This document shows positions 63,121-64,000 of a stretch of DNA of 64,000 bases, in pieces. The notes beneath the pieces are model-generated. The model ran no database searches. It saw nothing but the letters and a program-made list of their open reading frames with translations, and was not told the DNA's origin. Origin of the DNA: Aegilops tauschii subsp. strangulata. Its lineage: Eukaryota > Streptophyta > Magnoliopsida > Poales > Poaceae. The stretch spans positions 225,446,628 to 225,510,627 of the forward strand of contig NC_053040.3 of the NCBI RefSeq assembly GCF_002575655.3, written 5' to 3'. How positions within the stretch are numbered: position 1 is the first letter of the stretch; every line of letters starts with the position of its first letter. A program made the position numbers and the translations under genes.

Positions 63121-64000
63121 TAAGAACACGAAGAACACGAGGGGAAAACGAGGGAAAACACAAGAGAAACTCTCAAACCAACAAGATATAATCACACATA
63201 TGCTAGATCCTCGGAACACGAGAGGAGATACAAGATCCAAAGTCAACAAAGGACGATACAAGAGGTAACCGGTTCTTCTCCGTGAGGAGGTCTTGATGGG
63301 GCCACCCAAGAATCCAACGTGGATCTTCTCCGTAGAGGGGCCGCGGTCTCTCTCGTGGAGTAGATCCGTATGGATGAGCAAAGCTCTATCTCACATATGA
63401 GCTAAACCAATGCTAACCCTAGAAAGGATGAGGGGGAGGTCTATTTATAGTCTAGAGCCATGAAGGGGTAAGTGGGAGAGGGATACAAGGCCAAAGGCCC
63501 GGCTGCACACAGGCAGGCACCGGTCGTCTGGTGGCTCAGGAGGGACCGGTCGTCCACTAGTCGTCGGACGTTCGCTGAAGACGTTCTGTGAAGAGGCACC
63601 GGACGTCCGGTGTCTTCGGACTTCCGTTAATAATTACCGGTCATCCGGTGGGGGCCGGACGTCCGCTCGCTGGGAGGTGTTGTAGCTGGCGTTGGCTGTG
63701 CTTCAGGAGCCGGTCGTCCGGTGGAGGCCGGACGTCCGCTCGCTGGCCGGTCGTCCGGTGGAGGCCGGACGTCCGCTCGCTGGAGCTTCTTTGGCAGCTC
63801 CTTGTACTTGGTGTCCTCGCCATCTTGTCCATGGTCTTCCTCTTTGTTCCTGGTCATGCATAGCACATATATTTGAGGTAGTAGCCATGTCTCACATATG
63901 GAAAGTGATGGTTCGAAGAGGAGCGAGTTCACCTTGTGTCCAATGGTGTATACTCGAGGTCTCATCTTATGTATCCTTGGGGCTTGGAGAGTAGTCCAAG
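63121..64000 (-). repeat. Part of another LTR-like element (runs off right edge)
   Basis: From 63121 the sequence changes character. On the minus strand it has a TATA box CTATAAATAG (63450-63441) and no coding domain, as in an LTR. It includes palindromic 37-bp repeats. Family not recognised. Confidence 0.5.
63637..63783. repeat. 37-bp palindrome-rich tandem repeats
   Basis: Units at 63637-63673, 63710-63746 and 63747-63783. The last two are identical and the first differs at two bases. Each has CCGGTCGTCCGG and GCCGGACGTCCGC arms that can pair. Single arms also occur at 63519-63610. Confidence 0.92.

Overview
This window is repeat-dense intergenic DNA from a large-genome grass, most likely a Triticeae species (wheat, Aegilops, barley or rye). 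The evidence is the mix of elements: En/Spm (CACTA) transposons with TNP2-type transposase remains, Athila-lineage and chromovirus-like Ty3/gypsy retrotransposons with 1.5-2.7 kb LTRs, TA-flanked Stowaway MITEs with CTCCCTCC ends, and captured host gene pieces. I see no rRNA or tRNA gene and no intact single-copy host gene. Most coding regions are broken by stops and 1-nt indels. All calls are from reading by eye; element borders given with target-site duplications (TSDs) should be good to a few bases, and family names are cautious.

Left block (1-34388). A minus-strand CACTA element (CACTA1) ends at 34388 and runs left out of the window. Its TNP2-type transposase lies at 31409-21283 and its second gene (ORF2) at 7653-6142. 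Others have landed in it: a Ty3/gypsy element (1-6141, 5' LTR 3471-6141) interrupts ORF2; a gypsy element lacking pol (23078-29866, TSD TCGTA) splits the transposase gene; a gag-only LTR element (12825-20862, TSD GGGAG) sits in the spacer; a MITE cluster fills 9.1-12.3 kb. The gag-only element carries in one LTR a 3.3 kb CACTA (CACTA4, 17447-20723, TSD CAA) that has picked up the start of an HSP70 gene. The other LTR still shows the empty site. Between the transposase and the 34388 terminus, CACTA1 carries on the opposite strand a GRF-zinc-finger/coiled-coil/transmembrane gene and an acidic ORF.

Middle and right block (34389-58121). A plus-strand, multi-exon gene of unknown family has at least three tandem copies of one 150-nt exon. 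A 17.9 kb Athila-lineage retrotransposon (38704-56628, TSD GCCAA) appears to sit in its last intron. That retrotransposon is interrupted near its 3' end by a second CACTA (CACTA2, 46525-54304) with both ends, a broken TNP2 transposase, an ORF2, and a small ORF joining an RNase H1 N-terminal (hybrid-binding) domain to a C-terminal membrane segment. A third CACTA terminus (CACTA3) follows at 58121.

Right end (58122-64000). LTR fragments, then a 3'-truncated LTR (58745-61313) related to the one at the left end with a decayed gag remnant, then part of another LTR-like sequence with a TATA box and 37-bp palindromic tandem repeats.

The most interesting points are the two CACTA-borne nucleic-acid-binding/tail-anchored proteins, the duplicated promoter-leader in CACTA2, the HSP70 capture with its matching empty site, the exon-duplication gene, and a primer-binding site duplicated in tandem.
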